The notes below the pieces were generated by a model that was not told where the DNA came from, ran no database searches, and saw only the letters and a list, made by a program, of their open reading frames with translations. A stretch of DNA of 64,000 nucleotides from Holophaga sp. GTDB taxonomy: Bacteria; Acidobacteriota; Holophagae; Holophagales; Holophagaceae. A program made the translations under genes and the position numbers. Shown here in pieces: positions 48,273 through 57,082 of this stretch (the first letter of the stretch is position 1; every line of letters starts with the position of its first letter). The stretch lies in contig JADKBC010000003.1 in NCBI GenBank assembly GCA_016715205.1, positions 62,001 to 126,000 on the forward strand. Direction: 5' to 3'.

Positions 48273-48950
48273 ATGTCCGGCCCGATCCTCATCGTGGAAG
48301 ACGAATCCGCCATCGCGGACACCATCGACTATGCGCTGAGGACCGAAGGCTTTACGCCGCACCGCTGTGAGCTGGGCGGCGAGGCCCTGGAACGCTTGCG
48401 GCGGGAGACCTTTCGGCTGGTGATCCTGGATGTGGGCCTGTCAGACCTTTCGGGGTTTGAAGTGTGTCGACGCCTGCGCACCTTTTCCGAAATCCCCATC
48501 GTTTTCCTTACGGCGCGCAGCGAAGAAGTGGATCGCATCGTGGGGCTCGAAATTGGGGGCGATGATTACGTCACCAAACCCTTCAGCCCCCGCGAACTCG
48601 TCGCTCGGGTTCGCGTCATCCTCCGCAGAATCGAGCGGAGAGAAGAACCCATCGTCCCGGGCACCCTTGAACTGGACGAAGATGGCCATCGCATCCGTTT
48701 TTCGGGGCAGCCCCTCGATCTAACTCGGTACGAATTCCTCCTCCTGAAGATCCTGATGGGCTCCCCCGAACGGGTCTTCACGCGGGCCCAGCTCATGGAA
48801 CAGGTCTGGGCCGGGGCAGAGGAAAGTGGGGACCGCACCGTGGATACCCACGTGAAAACCCTGCGCGCCAAATTGAGGGCGGTGAACCCGGAGCTGGACC
48901 CCATCTTGACCCACCGGGGCCTCGGCTACAGCCTGACGAGGGCCCGGTGA
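48273..48950 (+). CDS. creB: OmpR-family response regulator CreB
   Basis: 225-aa DNA-binding response regulator. Receiver: acidic pair VEDE (residues 8-11), phospho-acceptor Asp in VILDVGLSDLSGFE, switch Thr in FLTARSEE and Lys in YVTKPFSPREL. C-terminal winged helix ends LMEQVWAGAEESGDRTVDTHVKTLRAKL...LTHRGLGYSL. Identification as CreB rests on the following creC and creD homologues and the cre-tag sequence before creD. Four-base overlap with the kinase gene. Confidence 0.88.
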   Translation: MSGPILIVEDESAIADTIDYALRTEGFTPHRCELGGEALERLRRETFRLVILDVGLSDLSGFEVCRRLRTFSEIPIVFLTARSEEVDRIVGLEIGGDDYVTKPFSPRELVARVRVILRRIERREEPIVPGTLELDEDGHRIRFSGQPLDLTRYEFLLLKILMGSPERVFTRAQLMEQVWAGAEESGDRTVDTHVKTLRAKLRAVNPELDPILTHRGLGYSLTRAR

Positions 48951-50374
48951 AACTCAGTGTCCGGGTCTTCCTGGGCTTTTTCCTCATCGTGGGGGTGGCC
49001 GCCTATTTTGTGCTGCGCATCTTCATGCAGGAAGTGAAGCCTGGCGTGCGGCAAGGCATGGAAGTGGCGTTGGTGGATTCGGCCCAGTTGCTGGCGGAAG
49101 TGGCTGCCCCGGAACTGGCCGCGGGCCGCCTCACGGAGGGCACCTTCGCGCAGGCCGTGGCGCGCTATACCCAGCGGGAATCCAAGGCCCGCATCTGGGG
49201 CATGGAGAAACACGACCCGCAATTCGAGGTCTACGTCACCGACACCCAGGGCCGGGTGGTGTTTGATTCAGAAGGGCGGGCGGTGGGCCAGGATTATTCC
49301 CGCTGGAATGATGTGCTGTTGACCCTGAGGGGCCAATACGGTGTCCGCAGCACACGCGCCATTCCTGGGGACGAATCCAGTTCCCGCATGTTCGTGGCGG
49401 CACCGGTGCTCCAGGGCGATCGTTTACTGGGTGTCCTCACGGTTTCAACCCCCACCGCCAGCGTGATCCCCTTTGCCCAGCGCAGTCAGCGGCGGGTCTT
49501 CCACGCAGGGCTGGTGCTGATGGGCGCTGCGCTGCTTACGGGCCTCCTACTGTCCTGGTGGCTCACCCGCAGTTTGAACCGCCTGCGCGCCTATGCGCGC
49601 CAGGTCGCGGAAGGCCATAAGGCCATGCTGCCTGCGGTGGGCGGCGGGGAATTGGCCGAGCTGGGCCGAGCCCTGGAATGGATGCGCGAAAAACTGGAGG
49701 GCCGGAAGTATTTGGAGCGCTACGTCCAGGCCCTCACCCATGAGATGAAGAGCCCGTTGGCCGCGATTCATGGGGCTGCCGAACTCCTGGATGAAGCGCT
49801 ACCCGAACCGGAGCGCCGTCGATTCGTGGCGAATATTCGGGATCAAGAACTGCGCCTTCGCCTGCTGGTGGATCGCATGCTTGGCCTTGCATCCCTGCAG
49901 CAGCGCCAGGGCCTTCAGGCCGCCAAGGAGCTCAGCCTTTTAGAAATCGTGGAGGTGGTGGTTGCGTCGAAGACCGTTCGCTCCGCCCAAAACAACCTGC
50001 AGATTCGGATCCATCCCCCAAGCGATGCGAAGGTGCGTGGGGAAGCCTTCCTGCTGGAGCTCGCCCTTTCCAACTTGCTGGACAATGCCATTGATTTTTC
50101 CCCCACCGGCGGCCTCATCGAAGTGGAAATGACCACCACCGGGAATCGCATCGCCCTGGTCGTAAAAGACCAGGGATCTGGCATCCCGGAGTTCGCAGCG
50201 ACGCGTATTTTCGAGCCCTTTTATTCCCTGCCCCGACCCGCCACCCACAAGAAAAGCACGGGCCTCGGGTTGAGCTTTGTGCGGGAAGTGGCGGAGCTGC
50301 ATGGCGGTTCCATCGAAGTCAGCAATCGCCCCGATGAGGGCGTGGAAGCCTGCCTCATGCTTCCGTTGGCCTGA
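48947..50374 (+). CDS. creC: Sensor histidine kinase CreC
   Basis: 475-aa membrane kinase. A first helix (about 7-26) and a second (about 186-206) enclose a periplasmic sensor region; a HAMP domain, HisKA with ALTHEMKSPLAAIHGAAELL and HATPase_c with LSNLLDNAIDFS, KDQGSGIPEF and STGLGLSFVREVAELHGG follow. The order and the SRWNDVLLTLRGQYGVRSTR type periplasmic segment fit CreC, which senses fermentation or growth-state metabolites in enterobacteria; the signal here is unknown. Overlaps creB by four bases. Confidence 0.88.
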   Translation: MKLSVRVFLGFFLIVGVAAYFVLRIFMQEVKPGVRQGMEVALVDSAQLLAEVAAPELAAGRLTEGTFAQAVARYTQRESKARIWGMEKHDPQFEVYVTDTQGRVVFDSEGRAVGQDYSRWNDVLLTLRGQYGVRSTRAIPGDESSSRMFVAAPVLQGDRLLGVLTVSTPTASVIPFAQRSQRRVFHAGLVLMGAALLTGLLLSWWLTRSLNRLRAYARQVAEGHKAMLPAVGGGELAELGRALEWMREKLEGRKYLERYVQALTHEMKSPLAAIHGAAELLDEALPEPERRRFVANIRDQELRLRLLVDRMLGLASLQQRQGLQAAKELSLLEIVEVVVASKTVRSAQNNLQIRIHPPSDAKVRGEAFLLELALSNLLDNAIDFSPTGGLIEVEMTTTGNRIALVVKDQGSGIPEFAATRIFEPFYSLPRPATHKKSTGLGLSFVREVAELHGGSIEVSNRPDEGVEACLMLPLA

Positions 50375-50376
50375 AC

Positions 50377-50392
50377 TTCACAGAGCCTTCAC
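50377..50392 (+). promoter_or_regulatory. cre-tag (CreB binding site) before creD
   Basis: TTCAC, six bases (AGAGCC), TTCAC: an exact match to the TTCAC-N6-TTCAC direct repeat bound by CreB in E. coli. It lies just after the creC stop and 64 bases before the creD start, so creD can be induced from its own promoter. Confidence 0.75.
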
Positions 50393-50455
50393 CGAAGCAC
50401 ATCGTCCCTTCATCCAGCCCATGCATCCTTCCTCCATTCCCCATGGAGGTGTTCG

Positions 50456-51805
50456 ATGCGAAGAATCCTGCTCTGGAAAGGCCTCACCGTTCTGGGCCTT
50501 GCCCTCTTGCTCCTTATTCCGCTGTCCATGATCCAGGGGCAGATCGAGGCCCGGAATCAGCGCCAGGCCGAGGTCAAGGCCAATGTCGCGGCCAGCGCCG
50601 CGGGCCGCCAGCAATTGGTGGGGCCGCTACTCGTGGTGGCCTATACGGAGCAGGTGACCCACGAAACAACCAATGAAAAGACCGGCCAGACCCTACGCAA
50701 AACCACCGAGGTTCAGGGCCACCAGGTCCTGGCGCCCAAGGATTTGCAGATCCAAGGGGAGGCCCATGTGGAGGAGCGCCATCGCGGGCTCTACAAGGCT
50801 CAGCTCTACCATCTGAATGCCAAGCTGACCGGGCGGTTTGCCATCCCTTCGGATTTCGGGCTGGACCTCTCCCGGCGTTCCATCACGTTGGGCCGAAGTT
50901 ACCTCGTGGTGGGCATCCCAGACCTGCGCGGCCTCCGCAAACAGCCTCGCCTGACCTGGGACGGCAAGGCGTTCGACGTGGGCACCACCGCCAAATGGAG
51001 CAACGTTCCCCATGGCATCCAGGCCGATCTGGGCAAGCTGGACATCAGGGAGACCCGGTCATTCGACTTCGAACTGCCCCTCGAACTGACTGGATCCCAA
51101 AGCCTTTCCATTGCGCCGGTCGGAGAAAACACCCAGATGTCCCTGCGCTCGGACTGGCCGAGCCCCAGTTTTGGCGGGCGCTTCCTGCCCCTCGACCACC
51201 AGATTGGAGACCAAGGTTTTGTGGCCCATTGGCAAGTTTCTGCCCTGGCCCGAAATCTGGACCGGATTCTCCGCACCGAGGGCAATGCCTCCACCGAAGA
51301 GGCCTTCGAAGTCGCCTTCATCGAGCCGGTCAATGTGTATCTCCAGACCGAGCGAGCCGTGAAATACGGCTTCCTGTTTGTGGGAATGACCTTCGCGGGG
51401 TTTTTCTTCTTCGAGTTATTGAGGCGGCTGCGCATCCACCCCATGCAATACCTGCTGGTAGGTTTCGCCCTGGCCATGTTCTTCCTGCTGCTCTTGAGCC
51501 TCACGGAGCACATCCCCTTTCTCTGGGCCTACCTGGCAGCCAGCGGTGCCTCCATCGTCCTGTTGGGCACCTACCTAGTTCATGTGCTCCGCAGCGCCAA
51601 GCATGGGCTTGGCTTTGCCGCAGGTCTGACCTTGCTGTTCGGCGTGCTGTACGGATTGCTCATGTCGGAGGACAACGCCCTGCTGATGGGATCCGTCCTT
51701 CTCTTCGCGGCCCTGGCGACGGTTATGCTGGCCACCCGCAGGCTCGATTGGTATGGCCTCTCGGAAAAACCACCGGAGCTCGATCCAACGAAACCTCAGA
51801 ACTAG
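50456..51805 (+). CDS. creD: Inner-membrane protein CreD
   Basis: 449-aa CreD family protein. N-terminal helix (WKGLTVLGLALLLLIPLSMIQGQIEARNQRQ), a large periplasmic domain rich in strands (about 35-295), then a bundle of six C-terminal membrane helices (ERAVKYGFLFVGMTFAGFFFFELLRRLRIHPMQYLLVGFALAMFFLLLLSLTEHIPF is the family hallmark). In enterobacteria creD is the most strongly CreB-induced gene and links to beta-lactam and colicin tolerance; its molecular role is not known. The 81-base gap before it holds the cre-tag. Confidence 0.92.
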   Translation: MRRILLWKGLTVLGLALLLLIPLSMIQGQIEARNQRQAEVKANVAASAAGRQQLVGPLLVVAYTEQVTHETTNEKTGQTLRKTTEVQGHQVLAPKDLQIQGEAHVEERHRGLYKAQLYHLNAKLTGRFAIPSDFGLDLSRRSITLGRSYLVVGIPDLRGLRKQPRLTWDGKAFDVGTTAKWSNVPHGIQADLGKLDIRETRSFDFELPLELTGSQSLSIAPVGENTQMSLRSDWPSPSFGGRFLPLDHQIGDQGFVAHWQVSALARNLDRILRTEGNASTEEAFEVAFIEPVNVYLQTERAVKYGFLFVGMTFAGFFFFELLRRLRIHPMQYLLVGFALAMFFLLLLSLTEHIPFLWAYLAASGASIVLLGTYLVHVLRSAKHGLGFAAGLTLLFGVLYGLLMSEDNALLMGSVLLFAALATVMLATRRLDWYGLSEKPPELDPTKPQN

Positions 51806-51926
51806 CCAAGGATCCCCGCACCGGCCCCCCGTTCCCGTAGGATGAAAGAGCGCGTGGAGGGCCGGTGCAAGGAAGGAACAGGATGCTCAACCAACCAGGA
51901 CCTGTTCATTCAGGCTCGGTGAATCC

Positions 51927-52988
51927 TTGAGTGAGGTGGTCAAGGGTCGCCTGCATTCCCTCGATATTCTCCGGGGCTTGATGGCGCTATCGGTGGCGGT
52001 CTACCACCTTTCGATTTTGACGAACCTATCCGAGGCGGGCAGCCGGACGAACAACCTGATCGCCATTTTCGGCAACTACGGTGTGGAAGGCTTCTTCATC
52101 GTCAGCGGTTTTTGTTTCTTCTACCTCTACAACGACACCACGTGGACACTGGGGGAACTCCGTCGGTTTCATCTGAAACGGTTCTTTCGCATCGCGCCAC
52201 TTTACTACCTGGCGGTGGGCCTGAACCTAGCCTTGCACTTGCATGTAGGTCCTCAGGTGACCCCGCGCATGCTGGCGGAAAATGCCACGCTGACCTTTGG
52301 CCTGTTCCATCCCAACCATGCCCTGGTGCTGGGCGGGTGGTCCATCGGCATCGAATACGTGTTCTACATGGCCTTCCCGCTGTTGGCCTTCTTCACCCGG
52401 CGCAAGATCCTACTGGTGCTCTTGACCCTGGCCTTCGTGGCCCTGGCTTGGCCTTGGACCTTTGGCGCCGTGCAGGCCGCTTCGTTTGAGGGCAACCAGA
52501 AATTCCATACCTACGTGCAGATTCCCAATCATGCCTTTCTGTTTTTGCTGGGCGGTATGGTGGCGTGGTGGCGAAGCCTGACCACTTGGCGTTTGCGATG
52601 GCCCTGGTTCGTGGGTGCCCTGGTGGTGGTCTTCCTGGTCGCGCTGCCCCGGGGGCCCGTTTCCTATGACCATTTCGATAACATGGCGGGCACCGCGCGC
52701 CTCAAGTACGTGGGGCTCTGCTGGGCCACCGTGGCACTCTTCGCGTTCTACGACGTGCCTGACCAGCCGTGGCGCAAACCACTCACCTTCCTCGGTGATG
52801 CCAGCTACTCCGTGTATCTGCTGCACCCCTTTGTGATTCTGGCGATGCAAACCTGGTTGCCAGCCAAAGTCTCTCCGCTGCTGACCTTTGCACTGGGACT
52901 GGCTTTCACGCTCCTGCTTGCGGGCATTGTCTACCGCTGGGTCGAGAAACCCGCCATGGGCCTGGGAAAGCGCTTGGCGGCTCGGTAA
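51927..52988 (+). CDS. Acyltransferase 3 (OafA/YrhL-type) membrane protein
   Basis: 353-aa, about ten-helix membrane O-acyltransferase that transfers acetyl or similar groups to exported glycans. Signature elements: RLHSLDILRGLMALSVAVYHL (with the catalytic His), NYGVEGFFIVSGF, and WSIGIEYVFYMAFPLLAF. No SGNH domain is attached. Start is a TTG at 51927, with a GTG three codons later as an alternative. Substrate unknown; no polysaccharide genes are nearby. Confidence 0.87.
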   Translation: MSEVVKGRLHSLDILRGLMALSVAVYHLSILTNLSEAGSRTNNLIAIFGNYGVEGFFIVSGFCFFYLYNDTTWTLGELRRFHLKRFFRIAPLYYLAVGLNLALHLHVGPQVTPRMLAENATLTFGLFHPNHALVLGGWSIGIEYVFYMAFPLLAFFTRRKILLVLLTLAFVALAWPWTFGAVQAASFEGNQKFHTYVQIPNHAFLFLLGGMVAWWRSLTTWRLRWPWFVGALVVVFLVALPRGPVSYDHFDNMAGTARLKYVGLCWATVALFAFYDVPDQPWRKPLTFLGDASYSVYLLHPFVILAMQTWLPAKVSPLLTFALGLAFTLLLAGIVYRWVEKPAMGLGKRLAAR

Positions 52989-53061
52989 AACGCGAATGGG
53001 TTGATTTTTCAAAATTCCAGATTCTAATGCTTAAACACGCAATGCCAGGGAGGGACCCGGG

Positions 53062-53493
53062 ATGAAATCGCTGAAACACCTGCTCGATGAAAAGCGGCGC
53101 GATGTGGTTTCCGTGGGCCCCGCGGATACGGTGCTCCAGGCGCTGAATCTGATGGCACGGCATGACATTGGCGCGCTACTGGTGATGGAGCAGGGCAAGC
53201 CCGTGGGCATTTTCTCGGAGCGGGATTACGCCCGCAAGGTGGTGCTGCGTGGAAAAACATCCAAGGACACCCCCGTCGCCGAGGTCATGAGCGAGAAGGT
53301 CATCTACGTCACCCTCTCCCAGACCGTGGAAGAATGCATGGCCATCATGACTGACCGCCATGTGCGCCATCTGCCCGTGCTCGATGAGGCGGGGGCCGTG
53401 GTGGGCTTCCTGTCCATTGGCGACATGGTCAAGGAAACCATCTCCCAGCAGAAATTCATCATCGAACAGCTGGAGCGGTACATCACCAGCTAA
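53062..53493 (+). CDS. CBS-domain pair protein
   Basis: 143-aa stand-alone protein of two CBS domains (about 10-62 and 75-130): VSVGPADTVLQALNLMARHDIGALLVMEQGKPVGIFSERDYARKV and YVTLSQTVEECMAIMTDRHVRHLPVLDEAGAVVGFLSIGDMVK. Such Bateman modules bind adenine nucleotides. The target is not evident; the stop overlaps the start of the radical SAM gene by one base, suggesting cotranslation. Confidence 0.9.
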   Translation: MKSLKHLLDEKRRDVVSVGPADTVLQALNLMARHDIGALLVMEQGKPVGIFSERDYARKVVLRGKTSKDTPVAEVMSEKVIYVTLSQTVEECMAIMTDRHVRHLPVLDEAGAVVGFLSIGDMVKETISQQKFIIEQLERYITS

Positions 53494-55106
53494 TGCGCTT
53501 CGCCCTCGTTACGCCACCCCTGATCAAACCTTCCGAGCCGGGCCTTTCGGCGGCGGCGGCAGCGCGTGGCTTCAGGGATCGCGGAATCGATGCCTTTGCG
53601 GTGGACGCCAGCATTGGCTGGTACCGGCACGCCCTGGCGCCAGCGCGGCTCCAGACTGCGCTGGAACTGGCGGCCGCGCAGGGCTATGCCCAGGGTTCCG
53701 TGCAGGCTTTCCGCCAGGCGCTGCGGGATGCGGGCCAGCCCATTCATCCGTTGCGCCGTGCAGCCACCTACCTGCAGCGCCGGGTCTACAGCTCGGCCAC
53801 CAGCCACCTGACCAATGCGCTGCGTCTGGCCTCGGTGCCCCATGCTGCCTTCCATCTGCGGGTGGCTGATGTGGAAGTACCCGGTCGTCGCCCCCAGGAT
53901 TCCCGGGACCTGGAGTTGCTCGCTGGAATACCGGGGCCCTTCGATGCCTACTACCGCGACGAACTCATTCCCAGCCTGCGCGAGGCCCAGGTAACCCACG
54001 TGGGCCTGTCTCTCACTTTTTTGAACCAGGCCTTTGCCGCCTTCCGCTTGGCCCAGATGCTGCGGGAAGCCATGCCCGAGGCCACCCTGATCCTCGGCGG
54101 CCCTTTGGTCGCCTGCTGGAATGCGGTGGGCGCTTCCCTGGAAAGCTCTGCCTTCCAGCGCTTCCATCGCGTGTTGGCCTTGTCATCCGAAGCCGAAATG
54201 GATGCCCTGGCCCTGGAAATGGGCGGTTATGCCCAAGGCGAAACCAGCGTCCTGGCGCCGGATCTAGAGACTACCGAATGGGATGCCTATCTGACACCCC
54301 AGCCCATTGTGCCCGTGGCCCTGGGCCGCGGCTGTTACTGGCGCCGCTGCACGTTCTGTCCCGACTACCTCCACCCGGCCTACACCACGGGCAACAGCGA
54401 CCGCCTGGCCCAATGGCTGGAAACCGTGGCCCAGCGCTTCCCCGAGGGCGCCATGCTGCACCTGACGGATTCGGCGCTCTCGCCTGCCCTGCTGGGCCGC
54501 ATCGCCGAGGTGATCCAGCAGCGACGGCTGCCCCTGCGCTGGCATGGCTTCGTGCGGTTGGAAGCGAGGTTCGGGGAATCCGGGTTCATGCACCACCTGG
54601 CGGAAGGCGGTTGCGCCATGCTCCAGTGGGGCCTGGAGACGGCCTCGCCGCGCCTGTTGGAACTCATGGACAAGGGCGTCACCGCCAACCAGGCCCGGCG
54701 CGTGTTGCGCAGCAGCGCCGCGGCAGGCATCAAGAACCACGCCTACCTGCTATTTGGCCTGCCCACGGAAACCGAAGCGGATCGCGAGGATACCCTGACC
54801 TTCATCCAGGCCGAGGCTGGGGCCTTGCACGATCTCAACGCCTCGATTCTCAATCTGCCTCGCCGCAGCCCCATGCATGATGAGCCCCAGCGCTACGGCA
54901 TCACGGCCCTCAGTTCCTTTGGCCACGACACGGACCTTTCGCTGTATGCCGATTTCCGCTGCGGAGACAGCCATCCTCGGGTGGAGGCCCGCCGCTGGCT
55001 TTCGGCGCGGTTCCTGAAAGATCCCACCGTGAAAGGCATTCTGGGCGACTTGAATGGGCCTTTCAAAGAAAACCACGCCTGCTTTTTGCCGCGGTCTGAA
55101 CGGTAA
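53493..55106 (+). CDS. B12-binding-type radical SAM protein
   Basis: 537-aa protein. The N-terminal ~250 residues look like a cobalamin-binding-type Rossmann region (RFALVTPPL start; VTHVGLSLTFLNQAFAAFRLAQML; ATLILGGP), but no DxHxxG base-off motif is obvious. The radical SAM domain begins with GRGCYWRRCTFC: Cys281, Cys286, Cys289, spacing CX4CX2C rather than CX3CX2C. HYLTDSALSP-like and MLQWGLETASPRLLELMDKG segments continue the barrel. The product is unknown. It is cotranscribed with the CBS gene. Confidence 0.82.
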   Translation: MRFALVTPPLIKPSEPGLSAAAAARGFRDRGIDAFAVDASIGWYRHALAPARLQTALELAAAQGYAQGSVQAFRQALRDAGQPIHPLRRAATYLQRRVYSSATSHLTNALRLASVPHAAFHLRVADVEVPGRRPQDSRDLELLAGIPGPFDAYYRDELIPSLREAQVTHVGLSLTFLNQAFAAFRLAQMLREAMPEATLILGGPLVACWNAVGASLESSAFQRFHRVLALSSEAEMDALALEMGGYAQGETSVLAPDLETTEWDAYLTPQPIVPVALGRGCYWRRCTFCPDYLHPAYTTGNSDRLAQWLETVAQRFPEGAMLHLTDSALSPALLGRIAEVIQQRRLPLRWHGFVRLEARFGESGFMHHLAEGGCAMLQWGLETASPRLLELMDKGVTANQARRVLRSSAAAGIKNHAYLLFGLPTETEADREDTLTFIQAEAGALHDLNASILNLPRRSPMHDEPQRYGITALSSFGHDTDLSLYADFRCGDSHPRVEARRWLSARFLKDPTVKGILGDLNGPFKENHACFLPRSER

Positions 55107-55423
55107 GGCCCACTCAGTGAGGGTGCTGCGCCATGGCATCGTTGAAGCCCTGGAACAGGTTTTCGTAGCCACCGGATTCAGGGGCGAAGCGACGGGGGTG
55201 ACGTTTCCCACGCAGATTTCGGTAACAGCCGGCTGTGATTTCAGAATGCCCATCATAGGCATCAACGCAGCCGTGAAGCGAATGGGGCCTGGGGCAATCC
55301 GCCGCAATTAAGATCGGCCGGGACACCTGACACATCGTCAATGTCATGACATGCCGTCTTTCCACGCAAATCCGTGGAGCACCTATTTTTTGGGTAGGAT
55401 TCAAGCAGAAACCAGGAGGCACC
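55107..55423. other. Intergenic stretch before the sigma factor
   Basis: 317 bases. It holds a possible small minus-strand frame (given separately) and a 12-base perfect palindrome, ATGTCATGACAT, at 55341-55352, 72 bases before the sigma-factor start, which might be an operator. I see nothing else. Confidence 0.4.
55114..55347 (-). CDS. Possible small protein or gene remnant, 77 aa
   Basis: From ATG 55347 to TGA 55114. Codons have strong G/C third positions near the end (AGCYRNLRGKRHPRRFAP... then ENLFQGFNDAMAQHPH), which looks coding, but no good Shine-Dalgarno is seen and other frames are open too. It may be the tail of a lost gene. I do not recognise it. Confidence 0.25.
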   Translation of the reverse strand: MTLTMCQVSRPILIAADCPRPHSLHGCVDAYDGHSEITAGCYRNLRGKRHPRRFAPESGGYENLFQGFNDAMAQHPH

Positions 55424-56008
55424 TTGGAGGCCCGCGGAAGCGCAGCGGAGGATCTGGCCAAAAAACTCGCCGAACGATCCACGGGTGCAGGTTCAACCTC
55501 CGATTTGTCGTCTCGCACGGAAATCCTGACCCGGTTGCGTGAAAGGATGGTCGGCTTCGCGGCATCCAGATATACGAGGGAGGCCGCCGAGGACCTGGCG
55601 CAGGAGGTACTCGTGGTACTGCATGAGAAATACGGACACCTGGATCGCCTGGAGGATTTGATGCCCTTGGCCTTTCAGATCCTGCGCTTCAAGGCCTTCG
55701 CCCTGCGCCGGAAAGCCGTGCGCCATGGCGAGCATATCCAGGTCTCCGTGGACGATTTCCCCTTGGCCGGAGACGCACCCGATGCGGAGATCGTGCTGGC
55801 CCGAAAAGAACTGCTCGCGCGGTTGAGCACCGGCATCGCCCAAATGGGGAAGCGCTGCAAGGAACTGTTCCGCTTCAAGCTCCAGGGTTTGAGCTTCCCT
55901 GAGATTCGAGAACGCATGGGCGCCGAGGCCCTCAACACCGTCTACACCTGGGATCACCGCTGCCGCAAACAACTCCTTGAGCGCATGGGCGGGGGGTGGG
56001 AACGATGA
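55424..56008 (+). CDS. ECF-like sigma-70 family RNA polymerase sigma factor
   Basis: 194-aa regulator with sigma region 2 (FAASRYTREAAEDLAQEVLVVLHEKYGHL...MPLAFQILRFKAFALRRKA) and region 4 (MGKRCKELFRFKLQGLSFPEIRERMG...VYTWDHRCRKQLLERM), without regions 1 and 3, as in ECF sigma factors. Start TTG 55424 is supported by AGGAGG at 55414-55419. It overlaps the next gene (ATGA), which encodes a membrane protein with the layout of an anti-sigma factor. Confidence 0.85.
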   Translation: MEARGSAAEDLAKKLAERSTGAGSTSDLSSRTEILTRLRERMVGFAASRYTREAAEDLAQEVLVVLHEKYGHLDRLEDLMPLAFQILRFKAFALRRKAVRHGEHIQVSVDDFPLAGDAPDAEIVLARKELLARLSTGIAQMGKRCKELFRFKLQGLSFPEIRERMGAEALNTVYTWDHRCRKQLLERMGGGWER

Positions 56009-57036
56009 CGCACCTCGATGCAGAAAAACTCTTGGGCGGTCACGCGGCCGGCATTCTTACCCCGGAGGAAAAGCAGGTTCTGTTTACGGCGGCCTTGGCG
56101 AACCAGGAGCTTTTCAACGCCCTTGCCGATGAAGAGGCGCTGCGGGAACTGCTCGCGGATCCCGACACACGACGCCACCTGTTGGCCCTGCTTGCTGAAC
56201 CAACACCGGCGAAAATAAGCCCCTTCTGGCACCGCCCTGCCCTACTCGGCCTTGCCGCCAGCTTCTTCGTCCTGGTGACAACCAGTGTGGTGCTTTGGCA
56301 ACGGGACCGACCACTGCCTTCCCTTCCGCTGGCAAAAGAGAAGGCCGTGGTGCCCCCAACTCTGGCTGAACCACCCGCAGCGAGGGTTGCCGCGGAGCAG
56401 GATTCCGTTTCCAAGTTCGGGGCGGCAGGCCTGCATTCCGAAACCCGCGCCAAGGGTGGGGCAGCCGGGACGCCACCCACAATTGCTTCCGCGCCGCCAG
56501 CAGACAAGGCCACCCTGGCCGACACCTTGACCGCCAGTGAACGAGGCCTCATGAAAGCAGAAGCTGCCCCGGTCCATCCACCGGAACTGAAAAAACGAGA
56601 TGCCGCAAAAGCTCAACCCGCCGCTGGAGCCGAGGTGGTTGCAGAAACTGCCCCTCAGCTGGCGCTGTCCAAGGAGCCCAGCCCAGCCCTGGCGCGGTCC
56701 GCACGGGAGACCCCTGCGGGTGTGAGCGGGAAGATCCAGCCTCCGACCGCACCAATCTATGCCCTGGAACGGTTGGAAAACGGAAAGATACGGCTCAGTG
56801 TCACCTGGGCCACTGGCTATCAGCTCTATGCCATAAAGCGTTCCGCAGTGGGTCCCACGGTGCTCAGGCCAATCACCACCGCCACCCAAGCTGCTGGAAC
56901 GACCCTGGACACCTTCGAATGCACGTTGGGGCCGGATGAACATGTGGATCTCTATCTGGTTTTCAAACCCGTCCAGGATCCCAAACGGCTGCCTGCAGAC
57001 GGTCCCTTTGAGGGATTCCGCACACGTGTCCTTTAA
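56005..57036 (+). CDS. Membrane anti-sigma-like protein
   Basis: 343 residues. The N-terminal ~70 (MTHLDAEKLLGGHAAGILTPEEKQVLFTAALANQELFNALADEEALRELL) resemble the cytoplasmic part of ECF anti-sigma factors, one membrane helix lies at about 80-98 (LGLAASFFVLVTTSVVLW), then a long Ala/Pro-rich stretch, and a C-terminal strand-rich domain (about 245-343) that could be the periplasmic sensor. It lacks the zinc HxxxCxxC motif. Coupling to the sigma gene supports the pairing. Confidence 0.75.
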   Translation: MTHLDAEKLLGGHAAGILTPEEKQVLFTAALANQELFNALADEEALRELLADPDTRRHLLALLAEPTPAKISPFWHRPALLGLAASFFVLVTTSVVLWQRDRPLPSLPLAKEKAVVPPTLAEPPAARVAAEQDSVSKFGAAGLHSETRAKGGAAGTPPTIASAPPADKATLADTLTASERGLMKAEAAPVHPPELKKRDAAKAQPAAGAEVVAETAPQLALSKEPSPALARSARETPAGVSGKIQPPTAPIYALERLENGKIRLSVTWATGYQLYAIKRSAVGPTVLRPITTATQAAGTTLDTFECTLGPDEHVDLYLVFKPVQDPKRLPADGPFEGFRTRVL

Positions 57037-57039
57037 ATG

Positions 57040-57065
57040 CCAAGGCCCCGTCACCGGGGCCTTGG
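57040..57065. terminator. Hairpin between anti-sigma-like and coiled-coil genes
   Basis: An 11-bp perfect stem (CCAAGGCCCCG / CGGGGCCTTGG) with a four-base loop between convergent genes. T tracts are poor on both sides, so strength is uncertain. Confidence 0.6.
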
Positions 57066-57082
57066 GCGGGCGTGGAAGCGCT

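Noticed and set aside
51819..51866. Inverted repeat GCACCGGCCC/GGGCCGGTGC after creD as a terminator
   Set aside because: The loop is about 28 bases and no T run follows; it may be chance in GC-rich DNA.
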